Assembly (NCBI RefSeq): GCF_026013965.1
Contig: NZ_CP110341.1
Coordinates: forward strand, 2,976,001-3,040,000
Direction: 5' to 3'
Source: Brevibacterium sp. JSBI002
GTDB taxonomy: Bacteria > Actinomycetota > Actinomycetes > Actinomycetales > Brevibacteriaceae
Length of the DNA: 64,000 bases
The notes beneath the pieces were generated by a model. That model searched no databases. It saw only the letters and a program-made list of their open reading frames with translations, and had not been told where the DNA came from. This document shows, piece by piece, positions 52,100-62,605 of the stretch; position 1 is the first letter of the stretch, and every line of letters begins with the position of its first letter. The position numbers and the translations under genes are program-made.

Positions 52100-53134
52100 T
52101 CATACGGCTCGCGTCACGGAAACTTCGGTTTCCGTTAACCGAATCTGGTAAGTGCGCGCGGGAGCACGGGCACCTGGACAGCTCCGATGAGTCGCCTCGG
52201 CGAGCTTGCAGGGCCGAACAGCGGGCGCCCGAAGTCTCCGGACATACGAATGCTCCCCGTACGACTCGAGGACCGTCGAGTCGTACGGGGAGCATTCGGA
52301 AAGAGAATCAGAGAACGCGGATGAAGGTGACGTTGCCCATCCAGCTGTAGCTGCGCTTCGAGGTTCCCGAGCTCGCGAACCGGCATCGTACATCTGTCCG
52401 CCACCGGCGTAGATGCCGACGTGGCCGGGGTGCCAGATGAGGTCACCGGGCTTGGCTTCGGACTGCGAGACGATCTGTCCTGCACCCTTCTGAGCACCGG
52501 AGGTGCGGGGCAGGTTCACGCCGACGTGGCTGTAGACCCACGAGGTGTAGCCGGAGCAGTCCCAGCCGCTCTGGCTGGTTCCGCCCAGGACGTAGGGGGT
52601 TCCGACGCCCTTGGCCGCCCAGGCGAGGACCTGCTCGGCCTTGGATCCGTCGATGGATCCCGAGTCCTTGGAGTCGGACTCGCCCGAGTCGGACGATCCG
52701 CTGTTGGCGGTGTCGTCGGAGGTTCCGGCTGGCTCATCGGAGTCAGCGGAGGAGGTTTCAGCGGGCTTCGGCTTGGGCTTGGGCTTCGGAGCAGCCTCAG
52801 CGGTGATGGCCTTGCTCTCGACACCGAAGGAATCGGACTTCTCGTCGTCCTTCTTGTCCTTCTTGCTGTTCGAGTCGTCGCCGATGGTGACGGTCTGGTT
52901 CTCGAAGTCGACCTTCTGGGTGGTCTCGGCTTCTGCGGAGACCTTGCTCTGGTCGTCGGCTCCCTGGCCGGCGGCCGGCATCACTGCGGCGGTCAGCAGA
53001 CCACCGCTGGCAGCGACAACTGCTGCACGACGGCCGAAGACGCCTGAGTTGGCGTTCAGAAGTTCAGTGAGTTCGGTCAGTGGAGTCTTGACCTTGGCAT
53101 CGGCGGCGCGGCGGCCATGCTGCTTAGTTGCCAC
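52100..53134 (-). CDS. NlpC/P60 peptidoglycan endopeptidase, C-terminus altered by an apparent one-base deletion
   Basis: The open frame gives 344 residues. A twin-arginine-like/Sec signal (FGRRAAVVAASGGLLTAAVM) leads to an acidic linker with a KPKPKPKP track and a C-terminal NlpC/P60 domain: AAKGVGTPYVLGGTSQSGWD, CSGYTSWVYSHVGVNLPRTS (catalytic Cys), KPGDLIWHPGHVGIYAGGGQ (catalytic His), MYDAGS. After MYDAGSR the frame is odd (basic, Pro-rich) and runs through its own terminator. One extra G near 52371-52382 gives SSGTSKRSYSWMGNVTFIRV and a stop at 52308. It would cleave stem peptides in cell-wall remodelling. MtrA-like half-sites lie upstream. Confidence 0.85.
   Translation of the reverse strand: MATKQHGRRAADAKVKTPLTELTELLNANSGVFGRRAAVVAASGGLLTAAVMPAAGQGADDQSKVSAEAETTQKVDFENQTVTIGDDSNSKKDKKDDEKSDSFGVESKAITAEAAPKPKPKPKPAETSSADSDEPAGTSDDTANSGSSDSGESDSKDSGSIDGSKAEQVLAWAAKGVGTPYVLGGTSQSGWDCSGYTSWVYSHVGVNLPRTSGAQKGAGQIVSQSEAKPGDLIWHPGHVGIYAGGGQMYDAGSRAREPRSAATAGWATSPSSAFSDSLSECSPYDSTVLESYGEHSYVRRLRAPAVRPCKLAEATHRSCPGARAPARTYQIRLTETEVSVTRAV
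52116..52135. terminator. Stem-loop with UUCG tetraloop
   Basis: ACGGAAAC-TTCG-GTTTCCGT: eight-base perfect stem closed by the very stable UUCG loop, in the gene-free stretch between the NlpC terminator and the HNH leader. Confidence 0.5.
52247..52298 (-). terminator. Terminator of the NlpC/P60 gene, 23-bp perfect arms
   Basis: Arms 52247-52269 and 52276-52298 are perfectly complementary (CGAATGCTCCCCGTACGACT... ) with a six-base loop. It starts ten bases after the stop codon that the frame-corrected gene would use at 52308. Confidence 0.85.
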
Positions 53135-53260
53135 GTTTTCCCTCTCGTCCCTATTGGCTGCTCTCAGCCAACCGCCACTATCGGTCCTTGGTATCCCACA
53201 GCGAGCGCGGCGTTCGGTTCTCGCTGTGCAGTCGTCATTGCGTGAACGACCTCCACAACT

Positions 53261-53297
53261 GTAACCAATCGGTGACTGATTGTCACGTTTTTGTCAC
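53261..53297 (-). promoter_or_regulatory. MtrA-box-like half-sites upstream of the NlpC/P60 gene
   Basis: GTAAC (53261) and GTGAC (53272) are 11 bases apart, then GTCAC (53282) and GTCAC (53293) again 11 apart. Direct pentamer repeats with a six-base spacer are the layout of MtrA boxes, and NlpC/P60 genes are known MtrA targets. The central four also form GTGAC-N5-GTCAC. Confidence 0.5.
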
Positions 53298-53393
53298 AAC
53301 CACCGGAGGAGAACCGTGATGTTTTCCATAAAACCGCAGGTCAGAGGCCCTAAACGGCGTAGAATATTCGTAACATTTCCTCGTTATACGACG

Positions 53394-53427
53394 TGACCCA
53401 GGGGTGGAAAATCCACTCCCTGGGTCA
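53394..53427. terminator. Stem-loop downstream of dtxR
   Basis: TGACCCAGGGGTGGA against TCCACTCCCTGGGTCA, nearly perfect with one bulge and a three-base loop. Confidence 0.65.
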
Positions 53428-53476
53428 GAGATCACAGTCATTTGTAACGAATCGGGGTTCGGGCACCCGCTCTTTC

Positions 53477-53568
53477 GTTACCGTTGCTCGGTCTCGTCGT
53501 TATCCAGACACAGTCCTGCGGTTACCGAGACGCAGTCCCGTCCCGTTACCGAGACGCAGTCTCGTCGC
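53477..53568. repeat. Four tandem 22-24-bp repeats after dtxR
   Basis: Units begin at 53477 (GTTACCGTTGCTCGGTCTCG), 53499 (GTTATCCAGACACAGTC), 53521 and 53545 (both GTTACCGAGACGCAGTC). Each later unit contains the small dyad GAGAC-GCA-GTCTC or a variant. GTTAC pentamers recur about every two helical turns. Confidence 0.7.
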
Positions 53569-53593
53569 TATCGGGCGGAGGCTTCTGGGCGTC

Positions 53594-54280
53594 TCAGCTT
53601 CGGTAGGCGAAGACGTGCGAGGCGGTCTCGACCGGCAGGTCGAGTACGTCCTGCGCGCCGGGCACCTGCACGGTGATGTATTCGCCGTTGCGTGAGATCT
53701 CGACGTCGCTTCCCGGCAGGACGCCGGCGACCTGGAACTGCTGAAGCAGATGGATATCGACCTGCAGCGGTTCGGCCAGCCAGGCGATCGTCAGCTTCTT
53801 CGCACCGTCCCGGCCGACTGCCGTGGCGAGGTCGATGACGTCGGTGGTCTTCGAGGCTTCGCCGCCGATGACGTCGAGTCCGGGGATCGGGTTGCCGTAG
53901 GGCCCGGTGGAGGTTTCGGAGAGCAGCGTCACCAGCTTGCGCTCGACCTGCTCGCTCATCACGTGCTCCCAGCGGCAGGCCTCGTCGTGGACGAGTTCCC
54001 ATTCGAGTCCGACGACATCGGAGAGGAGACGCTCGGCCAGACGGTGCTTGCGCATGACGTCGGTGGCGATCCGTCGGCCCTCCGGCGTGAGCTCGAGATG
54101 GCGGTCGTTGCCGACGTGGAGCAGTCCGTCGCGCTCCATCCGCGCCACCGTCTGTGACACGGTGGGGCCGGAGTGATCCAGGCGCTCGGCGATGCGGGCA
54201 CGCAATGGAACGATCGACTGTTCCTCGAGCTCTATGATCGATTTGAGGTACATCTCGGTTGTATCAATGAGGTCGTTCAC
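53594..54280 (-). CDS. Iron-dependent DtxR/IdeR-family repressor
   Basis: 228 residues, full length with SH3-like third domain. MNDLIDTTEMYLKSIIELEE, VPLRARIAERLDHSGPTVSQ, TVARMERDGLLHV form the winged helix-turn-helix. Metal ligands of DtxR are kept: Met in TEMYL, His and Glu in MRKHRLAERLL, and His, Cys, Glu, His in VHDEACRWEHV. It is therefore a classical Fe(II)-sensing repressor of iron uptake genes rather than an MntR-like Mn sensor. Two dyads of its own promoter region suggest further control. Confidence 0.93.
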   Translation of the reverse strand: MNDLIDTTEMYLKSIIELEEQSIVPLRARIAERLDHSGPTVSQTVARMERDGLLHVGNDRHLELTPEGRRIATDVMRKHRLAERLLSDVVGLEWELVHDEACRWEHVMSEQVERKLVTLLSETSTGPYGNPIPGLDVIGGEASKTTDVIDLATAVGRDGAKKLTIAWLAEPLQVDIHLLQQFQVAGVLPGSDVEISRNGEYITVQVPGAQDVLDLPVETASHVFAYRS

Positions 54281-54311
54281 TTCTGACCAGCCACTCCACT
54301 CTTCGTCTTCA

Positions 54312-54362
54312 GGTCGTTTCGACCGTTTCAGGCGTTGTCACCATTTCGGGTCGTTCCGACCC
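54312..54362. promoter_or_regulatory. Pair of dyads upstream of dtxR
   Basis: GGTCG-TTT-CGACC (54312-54324) and GGGTCG-TTC-CGACCC (54348-54362), with centres 37 bases apart. They share a core and spacing and lie 32-82 bases before the dtxR start, so one regulator may bind both. Confidence 0.5.
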
Positions 54363-54543
54363 TGCCCCGCCCCGCACAGGCGAACCCGTTCGCAGCCGTT
54401 GCGATCTGCCCCAATCCTATCGTGCGTTCAGCAAATCCCGTGAGTCGAGGAATCGCCCCGTCCCGGACGCGGCCTCGGTCGGCCCCCGACGGCTCGACCG
54501 GGGTGTGCATCTGCCCGCTCGGGAAGAATTCGCACCGACCTGC

Positions 54544-56016
54544 TCAGCCCGCATTCGTGTAGGTCGTCTTGTGCACTGTGAAGAATTCGCGTGCCGCCCG
54601 AGCCTGTTCGCGGGGACCATAGCTAGACCCTTTCCGTCCGCCGAAGGAGACATGATAGTCCACTCCTGCCGTCGGGGCATTGACCATGACCATTCCGGCT
54701 TCGGCGTAACGCTTGAAGTGGGTCGAATATTTCAGGGAGGTCGTGAAGATGCCCGAGGACAGTCCGAACTCGGTGTCATTGGCCACGGCCAGCGCTTCGT
54801 TGTAGTCGGCAACCTCGATCACCGAGGCGACCGGACCGAAGACCTCTTCGACGTTGATCGTGTCGCCCGGTTTCGTGCCCGTGACGAGCGCGGGGGCGAG
54901 GAAGTACCCGTCCGTGTCCGAGTCGACGAGCTCACCGCCGGTGACCTCCCCGCCTTCGACTCGCGCCTTGGCGATGTAGTCGAGGTCCTGGTCGAGCTGG
55001 GTCCGGGAGACCACGGGTCCGATGGCGATGCCCTCGGCGCGGGCGTCTCCGACGGTCAGCGCCGCCATCTTCTCCTTGAGCAGCGCGACGAATTCGTCGT
55101 GCACATCGGAGGTGACGATGAGGCGGGAGGACGCGGTGCAGCGCTGACCGGTGGAGAAGAAGGCTCCGTTGATCGCGGCCTCGGCGGCCGCTTCGAGGTC
55201 GGCGTCGCCGAGCACGACGAGCGGATTCTTCCCGCCCATCTCGCACTGCACCCTGATCTGGTGGGCCGCAGCCGATGCGATGACGGACCGTCCGACGGCG
55301 ACGGATCCGGTGAAAGTCACGGCGTCGACCTTCGCCGAGGTGGACAGTGCGTCCCCGACCACGGAGCCCGGCCCCATGACGAGGTTGAGGACCCCATCGG
55401 GCAGTCCCGCCTCGGCGAGGATGTCGGTGAGTGCATAGGCGCTGGCGGGGGCGAGTTCGGCCGGTTTGAACACGATCGTATTGCCGAAAGCCAGGGCCGG
55501 GGCGATCTTCCAGGCCGGGATGGCGATGGGGAAGTTCCACGGGGTGATGATGCCGATGACGCCGATGGGCTCGTGCGTCATCTCGGCGATGAGCCCGGGG
55601 CGGACCGAGTCGACAACCTCACCGGTGTTGCGGATGGTCTCGCCGGCGAAGAACTTGAAGATCTGGGAGGCGCGCAGCACCTCGCCCTTGGCTTCGGCGA
55701 GCTGTTTGCCCTCTTCCCGGGCGAGCAGATCGCCGAGTTCGTCGGCGCGTTCGGCGATGAGGCTGCCGGCCTTGTCGAGGATTGCGAATCGCTGCTGTGA
55801 GCCGAGGTCCGCCCAGGCGGGGGCGGCAGCGCGGGCGGTATCGATCGCCGAGGCGACCGTGGCGGCATCCGCGCGGGCGTAGCGGCCGATCACATCGGAA
55901 GGATCGGACGGGTTCGTATTCGTCGACCGGTCCTCACTGGGCACCCGTGCGCCGCCGATGAGGTTGTCGAACACGGCGTCGGGTCCGTACTGGGTAATGC
56001 CTACTGGGGGTGTCAT
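54544..56016 (-). CDS. Aldehyde dehydrogenase (2-oxoglutarate-semialdehyde / benzaldehyde-type)
   Basis: 490 residues from ATG at 56016, with AAGGAG seven bases upstream; the frame extends further but without similarity. ALDH motifs: GIITPWNFPIAIPAWKIAPA, VTFTGSVAVGRSVIASAAAH, VQCEMGGKNPLVVLGDADLE (catalytic Glu) and AFFSTGQRCTASSRLIV (catalytic Cys). The STGQRCTASSR pattern is common in alpha-ketoglutarate-semialdehyde and vanillin/benzaldehyde dehydrogenases. Substrate not resolved. Monocistronic. Confidence 0.85.
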   Translation of the reverse strand: MTPPVGITQYGPDAVFDNLIGGARVPSEDRSTNTNPSDPSDVIGRYARADAATVASAIDTARAAAPAWADLGSQQRFAILDKAGSLIAERADELGDLLAREEGKQLAEAKGEVLRASQIFKFFAGETIRNTGEVVDSVRPGLIAEMTHEPIGVIGIITPWNFPIAIPAWKIAPALAFGNTIVFKPAELAPASAYALTDILAEAGLPDGVLNLVMGPGSVVGDALSTSAKVDAVTFTGSVAVGRSVIASAAAHQIRVQCEMGGKNPLVVLGDADLEAAAEAAINGAFFSTGQRCTASSRLIVTSDVHDEFVALLKEKMAALTVGDARAEGIAIGPVVSRTQLDQDLDYIAKARVEGGEVTGGELVDSDTDGYFLAPALVTGTKPGDTINVEEVFGPVASVIEVADYNEALAVANDTEFGLSSGIFTTSLKYSTHFKRYAEAGMVMVNAPTAGVDYHVSFGGRKGSSYGPREQARAAREFFTVHKTTYTNAG

Positions 56017-56159
56017 GGGTGCTCCTTTGCATCGACTGCGCCCGGTTGCGGTGCGCATGTAGTGACCATTGTGCTGGGTGGCCGGCACCCTGTGCCGATT
56101 CATTCTGCAACACGGAAAGCCAGTGCCCTGGGGCTGCGCCTCAGGGGTAGGGCAGAGCC

Positions 56160-58189
<2,030 letters not shown>

Positions 58190-58199
58190 CGCGACCGAC

Positions 58200-59330
58200 A
58201 TGCCTGCACACACCGTCGACAGCTCCGCCCGCGTCGGCATCATCGGCAGCGGAATCGCCGGGGCCAGTGTTGCCTTCGGCCTCGCCTCCCGCGGGGTCGA
58301 CGTCACCATCGTCGACGATGCCATGGCCGGGCAGGCGACAGCTGCCAGCGCGGGGATCATCGCACCATGGGTGTCGACGAGCACCGGTGCCTACTACGAG
58401 ACGTACGCGGCGGGAGGGAACTTCTATCCGGCGTTCCTCGAGGCGCTGCGTACGCTCGGCATCCCCGACCTCGGCTATCGCAGGTCCGGTGCCCTCGTCG
58501 TCAACAACGACCCGGGGACCCTCGCCGAGGCGGCTGCGACCATCCGTTCTCGTGTCGCGCCCGCGGGGACCGTCGCGGGCGAGGTCCATGACCTCGATGC
58601 TGCGGAGCTTCGCGAGATCTTTCCGCCGATCGCTCCGGACATGACCGGACTCCTCATCACCGGAGGCGGCCGTGTCGACGGGCGGGTTCTGCGCGATGCG
58701 ATCCTCACCGGAGCGCGCCTGCATGGCGCCAGAACGGTCGCAGATTCTGCACAGGATGTCACCGCATCGAGCGCGGGCACATGGTCGGTACGCACCACCT
58801 CGGCGACGGAGGACTTCGACGCCCTCGTCATCGCAGGTGGGGCGCGGAGTGCCGAGCTCCTCGGACGACTCGGCCACGCTGTGGGGATCGTCCCTCAACG
58901 TGGTCAGCTGCTCCATCTGGAGCTGCGCGGAGTCAACACATCGCCGTGGCCGACGATTCACCCTCTCGACCATCACTACATCACACCCTTCGACGGAGGC
59001 CGCATCGTCGCAGGCGCCACCAGGGAGGACGGGGTCGGCTTCGACGTCCGCGCCACTGCCGCCGGAACGCAGCAGGTCCTCGACGACGCGCTGCGGATCG
59101 CCCCGGGCCTCGCACAGGCTACCGTTCTCGAGACCCGCGTCGGAGTGCGCCCCATGTCGACGCGCGAGGGGGCACTGCCGTACGCGGGTGCGGTGCAGGG
59201 CGCGGACGGACTGTGGCTGGCTTCGGGATTCGGCGCCGGCGGACTCACGATGGGCCCACTCATCGGCGATGGTGTGGCCAGACTGATCCTCGGCGAAGAA
59301 GCACCGGAGATCGCCCACCTGGCTCCGTGA
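58200..59330 (+). CDS. FAD-dependent oxidoreductase (glycine oxidase / D-amino-acid dehydrogenase-like)
   Basis: 376 residues. N-terminal dinucleotide fold VGIIGSGIAGASVAFGLASR (GxGxxG) ending in TIVDDAMAGQATAASAG, then DAAELREIFPPIAPDMTGLL, FDALVIAGGARSAELLGRLG, VPQRGQLLHLELRGV, HYITPFDGGRIVAGATREDG, VGVRPMSTREG and GLWLASGFGAGGLTMGPLIG. This is the DAO fold used to oxidise amines or D-amino acids with FAD. It starts ten bases after serC and may share its transcript. Substrate unknown. Confidence 0.85.
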   Translation: MPAHTVDSSARVGIIGSGIAGASVAFGLASRGVDVTIVDDAMAGQATAASAGIIAPWVSTSTGAYYETYAAGGNFYPAFLEALRTLGIPDLGYRRSGALVVNNDPGTLAEAAATIRSRVAPAGTVAGEVHDLDAAELREIFPPIAPDMTGLLITGGGRVDGRVLRDAILTGARLHGARTVADSAQDVTASSAGTWSVRTTSATEDFDALVIAGGARSAELLGRLGHAVGIVPQRGQLLHLELRGVNTSPWPTIHPLDHHYITPFDGGRIVAGATREDGVGFDVRATAAGTQQVLDDALRIAPGLAQATVLETRVGVRPMSTREGALPYAGAVQGADGLWLASGFGAGGLTMGPLIGDGVARLILGEEAPEIAHLAP

Positions 59331-59370
59331 GCGGTGCTCTGCCGGTGATAGTGAAGGGTCCCAGCTGCCC

Positions 59371-59868
59371 TCAGCCGAAGAAGTGGATGAGCACGCCGAT
59401 GCCGAAGGTGATGGCGGCGAGCATGGCGAGGATGAACTCGATGGCAGCGCCGAGGCCGATCGCCTTGATCGATTCCCAGCTGGAGTTCCACGCCGTCTTC
59501 CCGTCCTTGAGGCGGGCATACACGGCGAGGTAGAGGCCGCCGACGAAGCCGATGGGCAGGCCGAGCACGGGGATGACGAAGAAGCCGATGATGGCGAGCA
59601 CCCCGCCCAGCAGCACCGAGGAGTTCGGCACCTGCATGGACTTGAGTTTGCGACCGGTGAGCACGAGTGAGGCGCTCATTCCGGCAGCGACGAACACCGC
59701 GACGATGGCGAAGATGATCCACGCGGCCGGTCCGCCGATGATGATCGCCCAGACGAGCACCGCGATGGCGATGAGGATCGACCCGGGAAGCACCGGCACG
59801 ATGATGCCCAGGCAGCCGACGAGGATCGCCAGGCCCACGAGCGCCGAGGTGATGATGTCAGTTGTCAC
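59371..59868 (-). CDS. DUF456 family membrane protein
   Basis: 165 residues, about four to five membrane helices. VGLAILVGCLGIIVPVLPGS, then VLVWAIIIGGPAAWIIFAIV, FFVIPVLGLPIGFVGGLYLA and VYARLKDGKTAWNSSWESIK match DUF456, whose function is unknown. It lies downstream of an MFS gene on the same strand, separated by 111 bases that contain one CCGAGGCGG copy. Confidence 0.85.
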   Translation of the reverse strand: MTTDIITSALVGLAILVGCLGIIVPVLPGSILIAIAVLVWAIIIGGPAAWIIFAIVAVFVAAGMSASLVLTGRKLKSMQVPNSSVLLGGVLAIIGFFVIPVLGLPIGFVGGLYLAVYARLKDGKTAWNSSWESIKAIGLGAAIEFILAMLAAITFGIGVLIHFFG

Positions 59869-59979
59869 AGTCCGTCCGTTTCCTTTGGGCGACCCTCGAA
59901 TCCCTCGCCGAGGCGGTCGACCGAAATTCTATGACACGAACCTCCGGGCCCGCCGAGTGCGGAATCTCGCTCGAGCTCG

Positions 59980-61257
59980 TCAGTGCCCGGTGCCGCCCGG
60001 TGGCCTGCCCTGATAGCTCATGTGCAGCCGGATCCGCGACTTCGGGTCCCGGTGGAGGCGCAGATCCTTGGCCGTGATCATCCACAGCAGCCCCACCGCG
60101 AAGGCGATGATCCCCGAGGCGGCTCCGACGACGAGTGCCATCCGCGGCCCGAAGGCATCGGCGACCCAGCCGGCCAGCGGTGCCCCGATCGGGGTGCCGC
60201 CCATGACGACGGCCGCGTAGATGGCCATGACTCGACCGCGGTAGTTCGGCGCGGTGGTCGTCTGCACATAGGCGTTCGCCGAAGTCATCATCGTCAGCGA
60301 TGCGAAGCCGACGAACATCAGCGAGGCGGCGAAGAGATAGTAGTTGGGCATCAGCGATGCCACGCCGACGGCGATACCGAATCCGCCGGCGGCGCCGAAG
60401 ATGAAGCGCAGGCGGGGCTTCTCCCGCCTGGCCGAGGCGAGTGCCCCGGTCACGGACCCGATGGCCATGACGGAGTTGAGCAGACCGAAGCCGCTGGCGT
60501 CCTTGCCGAACTCGATCTTCGCCATCGTCGCCGTGTAGATGTTGAAGTTGAATCCGAAGGTCGCGACGATGAACAGCACAACGAGCACGACCGTGATGTC
60601 CGGGCGTCTGCGCAGATATTTCAGTCCGCCGAGGACTCCGCCCTTGCCGCGTCGACCGGAAGGATGCAGCTTCGACTTGTCGAGCCGGAGGAGCACCGTG
60701 AGCGTCGCTGCGAAGCCGAGGCCGCTGATGAGGAAGACGGGACCGGGGCCGATGACGGCGGTGAGCACACCGGCCACGGCGGGTCCGATCATGCGTGCGC
60801 CGTTGAAGGACGCCGAGTTGAGGCTGACGGCGTTCGGCAGCAGCTTCTCACCGACGAGTTCGGAGACGAAGGCCTGCCTGGCCGGGTTGTCCAGGGTCGT
60901 GAGCATCCCGAGCGTGAACGCAAGTACGTAGACGTGCCAGAGGACGATGACGTCGGTGATGGTGAGGACGAAGAGGACGAGTCCGATGAATCCCAGCAGC
61001 GCCTGAGTGACCATGAGCAGACGCCGTTTGTCGAACTTGTCGACGAGGTTTCCCGCGAACGGGAACATGATCAGCTGCGGTCCCAGCTGCAGCGCCATGG
61101 TGAGGCCGAGCGCCGAAGCGTTGTTGTCCGTGAGCATGGTCAGGACGATCCAGTCCTGCGCCGTGCGCTGCATCCATGTCCCGGTGTTGGAGATCAGGGC
61201 ACCGGCGAACCAGTGCCGGTAGTTCGGCTCCGACAGCGACCGGAACATCTGGGACAT
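59980..61257 (-). CDS. MFS transporter (EntS-like / MFS_3)
   Basis: 425 residues, 12 helices. MFRSLSEPNYRHWFAGALIS and NTGTWMQRTAQDWIVLTMLT are typical of the MFS_3 branch that includes enterobactin exporter EntS and macrolide exporters. Further marks: ALGLTMALQLGPQLIMFPFA, GNLVDKFDKRRLLMVTQALL, TTLDNPARQAFVSELVGEKL and RGRVMAIYAAVVMGGTPIGA. It begins eight bases after the DUF3027 stop, so it belongs to the Csp-DUF3027-MFS operon. Confidence 0.88.
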   Translation of the reverse strand: MSQMFRSLSEPNYRHWFAGALISNTGTWMQRTAQDWIVLTMLTDNNASALGLTMALQLGPQLIMFPFAGNLVDKFDKRRLLMVTQALLGFIGLVLFVLTITDVIVLWHVYVLAFTLGMLTTLDNPARQAFVSELVGEKLLPNAVSLNSASFNGARMIGPAVAGVLTAVIGPGPVFLISGLGFAATLTVLLRLDKSKLHPSGRRGKGGVLGGLKYLRRRPDITVVLVVLFIVATFGFNFNIYTATMAKIEFGKDASGFGLLNSVMAIGSVTGALASARREKPRLRFIFGAAGGFGIAVGVASLMPNYYLFAASLMFVGFASLTMMTSANAYVQTTTAPNYRGRVMAIYAAVVMGGTPIGAPLAGWVADAFGPRMALVVGAASGIIAFAVGLLWMITAKDLRLHRDPKSRIRLHMSYQGRPPGGTGH

Positions 61258-61265
61258 CGAGTGGT

Positions 61266-62225
61266 TCAGCCCTCCTGGAACTCGAGCTCGCCGGAGTAGT
61301 CGTCGACGACGGCTTCAGCAGGCTCGTTGTTCGGCCGTCTCACATCGGTCTCCGAATGCGCACCGCATCCGGATTCGAGTCCGACCACGCGACCGTCGAA
61401 CGGCGACCACGCATTGGCGCAGACCCCGAACTTCTGGCGCAGCGATCCGGCGATCGGCATGAGGTAGCCGCAGCTGCCGCAGTGTCCGGCCGCGCGTGAG
61501 GCGAACTCGCTGTCGGGTCCGGCATCGGATTCCGACCATCGGCTCGCGGCCGCGCTCAGCCCGTCGGAGGAGAGCACGCGTTCACGACCGAGACCGAATT
61601 CGAAGTTCTGGATCTGGTCGATGTTGTCCGCCGAGTTGTCCTCGGTCTGTTGGAAGCCCGGCTGCAGGTTCGGGTCCTGGTCGAGCTTCGGCAGGGTGTC
61701 CCGCGGGCCCATATCGCCGGGTTCGAGTCGTTCCTCCCACGGCACCCATTCGGGGGCGACGAGAGCATCGGGACCGGGCAGCAGCGCGGTTTCGCAGACC
61801 GTGACCTTCTTCGCGCGCGGAGCGCGGGCGAGCACGGCCACCCACCGCCAACCGCGGTAGGTCGGGTCGGTGCACACGAAGTAGTGGGTGACGAGGCGGG
61901 TCGCCTCGGCCACCGCGCCCAGGTGTTCGCCGACGACGGCAGTGCCGGCCACCTCGGTGATGGCGGTGCGGGCGATGTCGATCGCCGCGGCCAGCTGGGT
62001 GTCGAGGACGACCTTCTCCGTGCCCGATCGCGGACGACCAGTCTTCGATGCCTTCGCCGAGGCGGCCGTGCCGGAATCCGCGGCGACCGCACTTCCAGCG
62101 GCGGTCGATTCGCCCGCAGCGGCGGGCGCATCGCTGCCCGGGGCCGCCTCGGTGGTCTGTTCGGCGTCGTTCTCGGCGGGCGCGGCGGTCTGCCGGGCCA
62201 GCCAATCACTGAACAGTGATGACAT
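61266..62225 (-). CDS. DUF3027 family protein
   Basis: 319 residues. An Ala/Ser-rich start is followed by VLDTQLAAAIDIARTAITEV, VTHYFVCTDPTYRGWRWVAV, LLPGPDALVAPEWVPWEERL and a zinc-ribbon-like CGSCGYLMPIAGSLRQKFGV, CANAWSPFDGRVVGLESGCG. This is DUF3027, a conserved actinobacterial family of unknown function found next to cold-shock genes. Its ATG overlaps the Csp stop by one base (TGATG). Confidence 0.9.
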   Translation of the reverse strand: MSSLFSDWLARQTAAPAENDAEQTTEAAPGSDAPAAAGESTAAGSAVAADSGTAASAKASKTGRPRSGTEKVVLDTQLAAAIDIARTAITEVAGTAVVGEHLGAVAEATRLVTHYFVCTDPTYRGWRWVAVLARAPRAKKVTVCETALLPGPDALVAPEWVPWEERLEPGDMGPRDTLPKLDQDPNLQPGFQQTEDNSADNIDQIQNFEFGLGRERVLSSDGLSAAASRWSESDAGPDSEFASRAAGHCGSCGYLMPIAGSLRQKFGVCANAWSPFDGRVVGLESGCGAHSETDVRRPNNEPAEAVVDDYSGELEFQEG

Positions 62226-62605
62226 CAGGACTCCAAATCGTCGGCAATCGCCCGCAGCAGGCTGGCGACCTTGTTCCCATGGGTGGGGTCCGGGTAACGG
62301 CCGTGCTGCAGTCCGTTGTTGAGGTCATCCAAAACTTTGATGACATCTTCAACCATAACTGCCATGTCCACGGCCGGACGTCGGCGGGCCTTGGCGACTT
62401 TGCCGGGAGTGGTGATCGGGCGGGCCTTGAGCACCTGCGCTCCGCGGCGGGAATCGACGACATCGTATTCGAGCCGGGTGCCCTTGGTGACTTCGACTCC
62501 CTCGGGCAGCACGGAGGAATGGAGGAAGGCCTGCGAGCCGTCCTCGGCGATGACGAAGCCGAAGCCCTTGTCGGCATCGAACCATTTCACGCGTCCGGTG
62601 GGCAT
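62225..62605 (-). CDS. Cold-shock domain protein with C-terminal extension
   Basis: 126 residues. Residues 1-65 are a cold-shock domain: MPTGRVKWFDADKGFGFVIA (RNP1), QAFLHSSVLPEG (RNP2), GTRLEYDVVDSRRGAQVLKA. Residues 75-126 form a helical extension (MVEDVIKVLDDLNNGLQHGR, GNKVASLLRAIADDLE) seen in actinobacterial CspB-like proteins. It binds single-stranded RNA or DNA. AAGGAC lies about eight bases upstream of the ATG. First gene of the operon with DUF3027 and the MFS carrier. Confidence 0.92.
   Translation of the reverse strand: MPTGRVKWFDADKGFGFVIAEDGSQAFLHSSVLPEGVEVTKGTRLEYDVVDSRRGAQVLKARPITTPGKVAKARRRPAVDMAVMVEDVIKVLDDLNNGLQHGRYPDPTHGNKVASLLRAIADDLES

Noticed and set aside
52023..52140. 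A protein-coding gene driven by the TTGACA at 52024
   Set aside because: No frame with a reasonable start, composition or site follows; only RNA-like structure is seen.
53135..53330. c-di-AMP (ydaO) riboswitch upstream of the NlpC/P60 gene
   Set aside because: Such switches are common before cell-wall hydrolases, and two small hairpins are present (CACAGCGAG/CTCGCTGTG and TTGGCTG/CAGCCAA), but I cannot find the conserved ydaO core.
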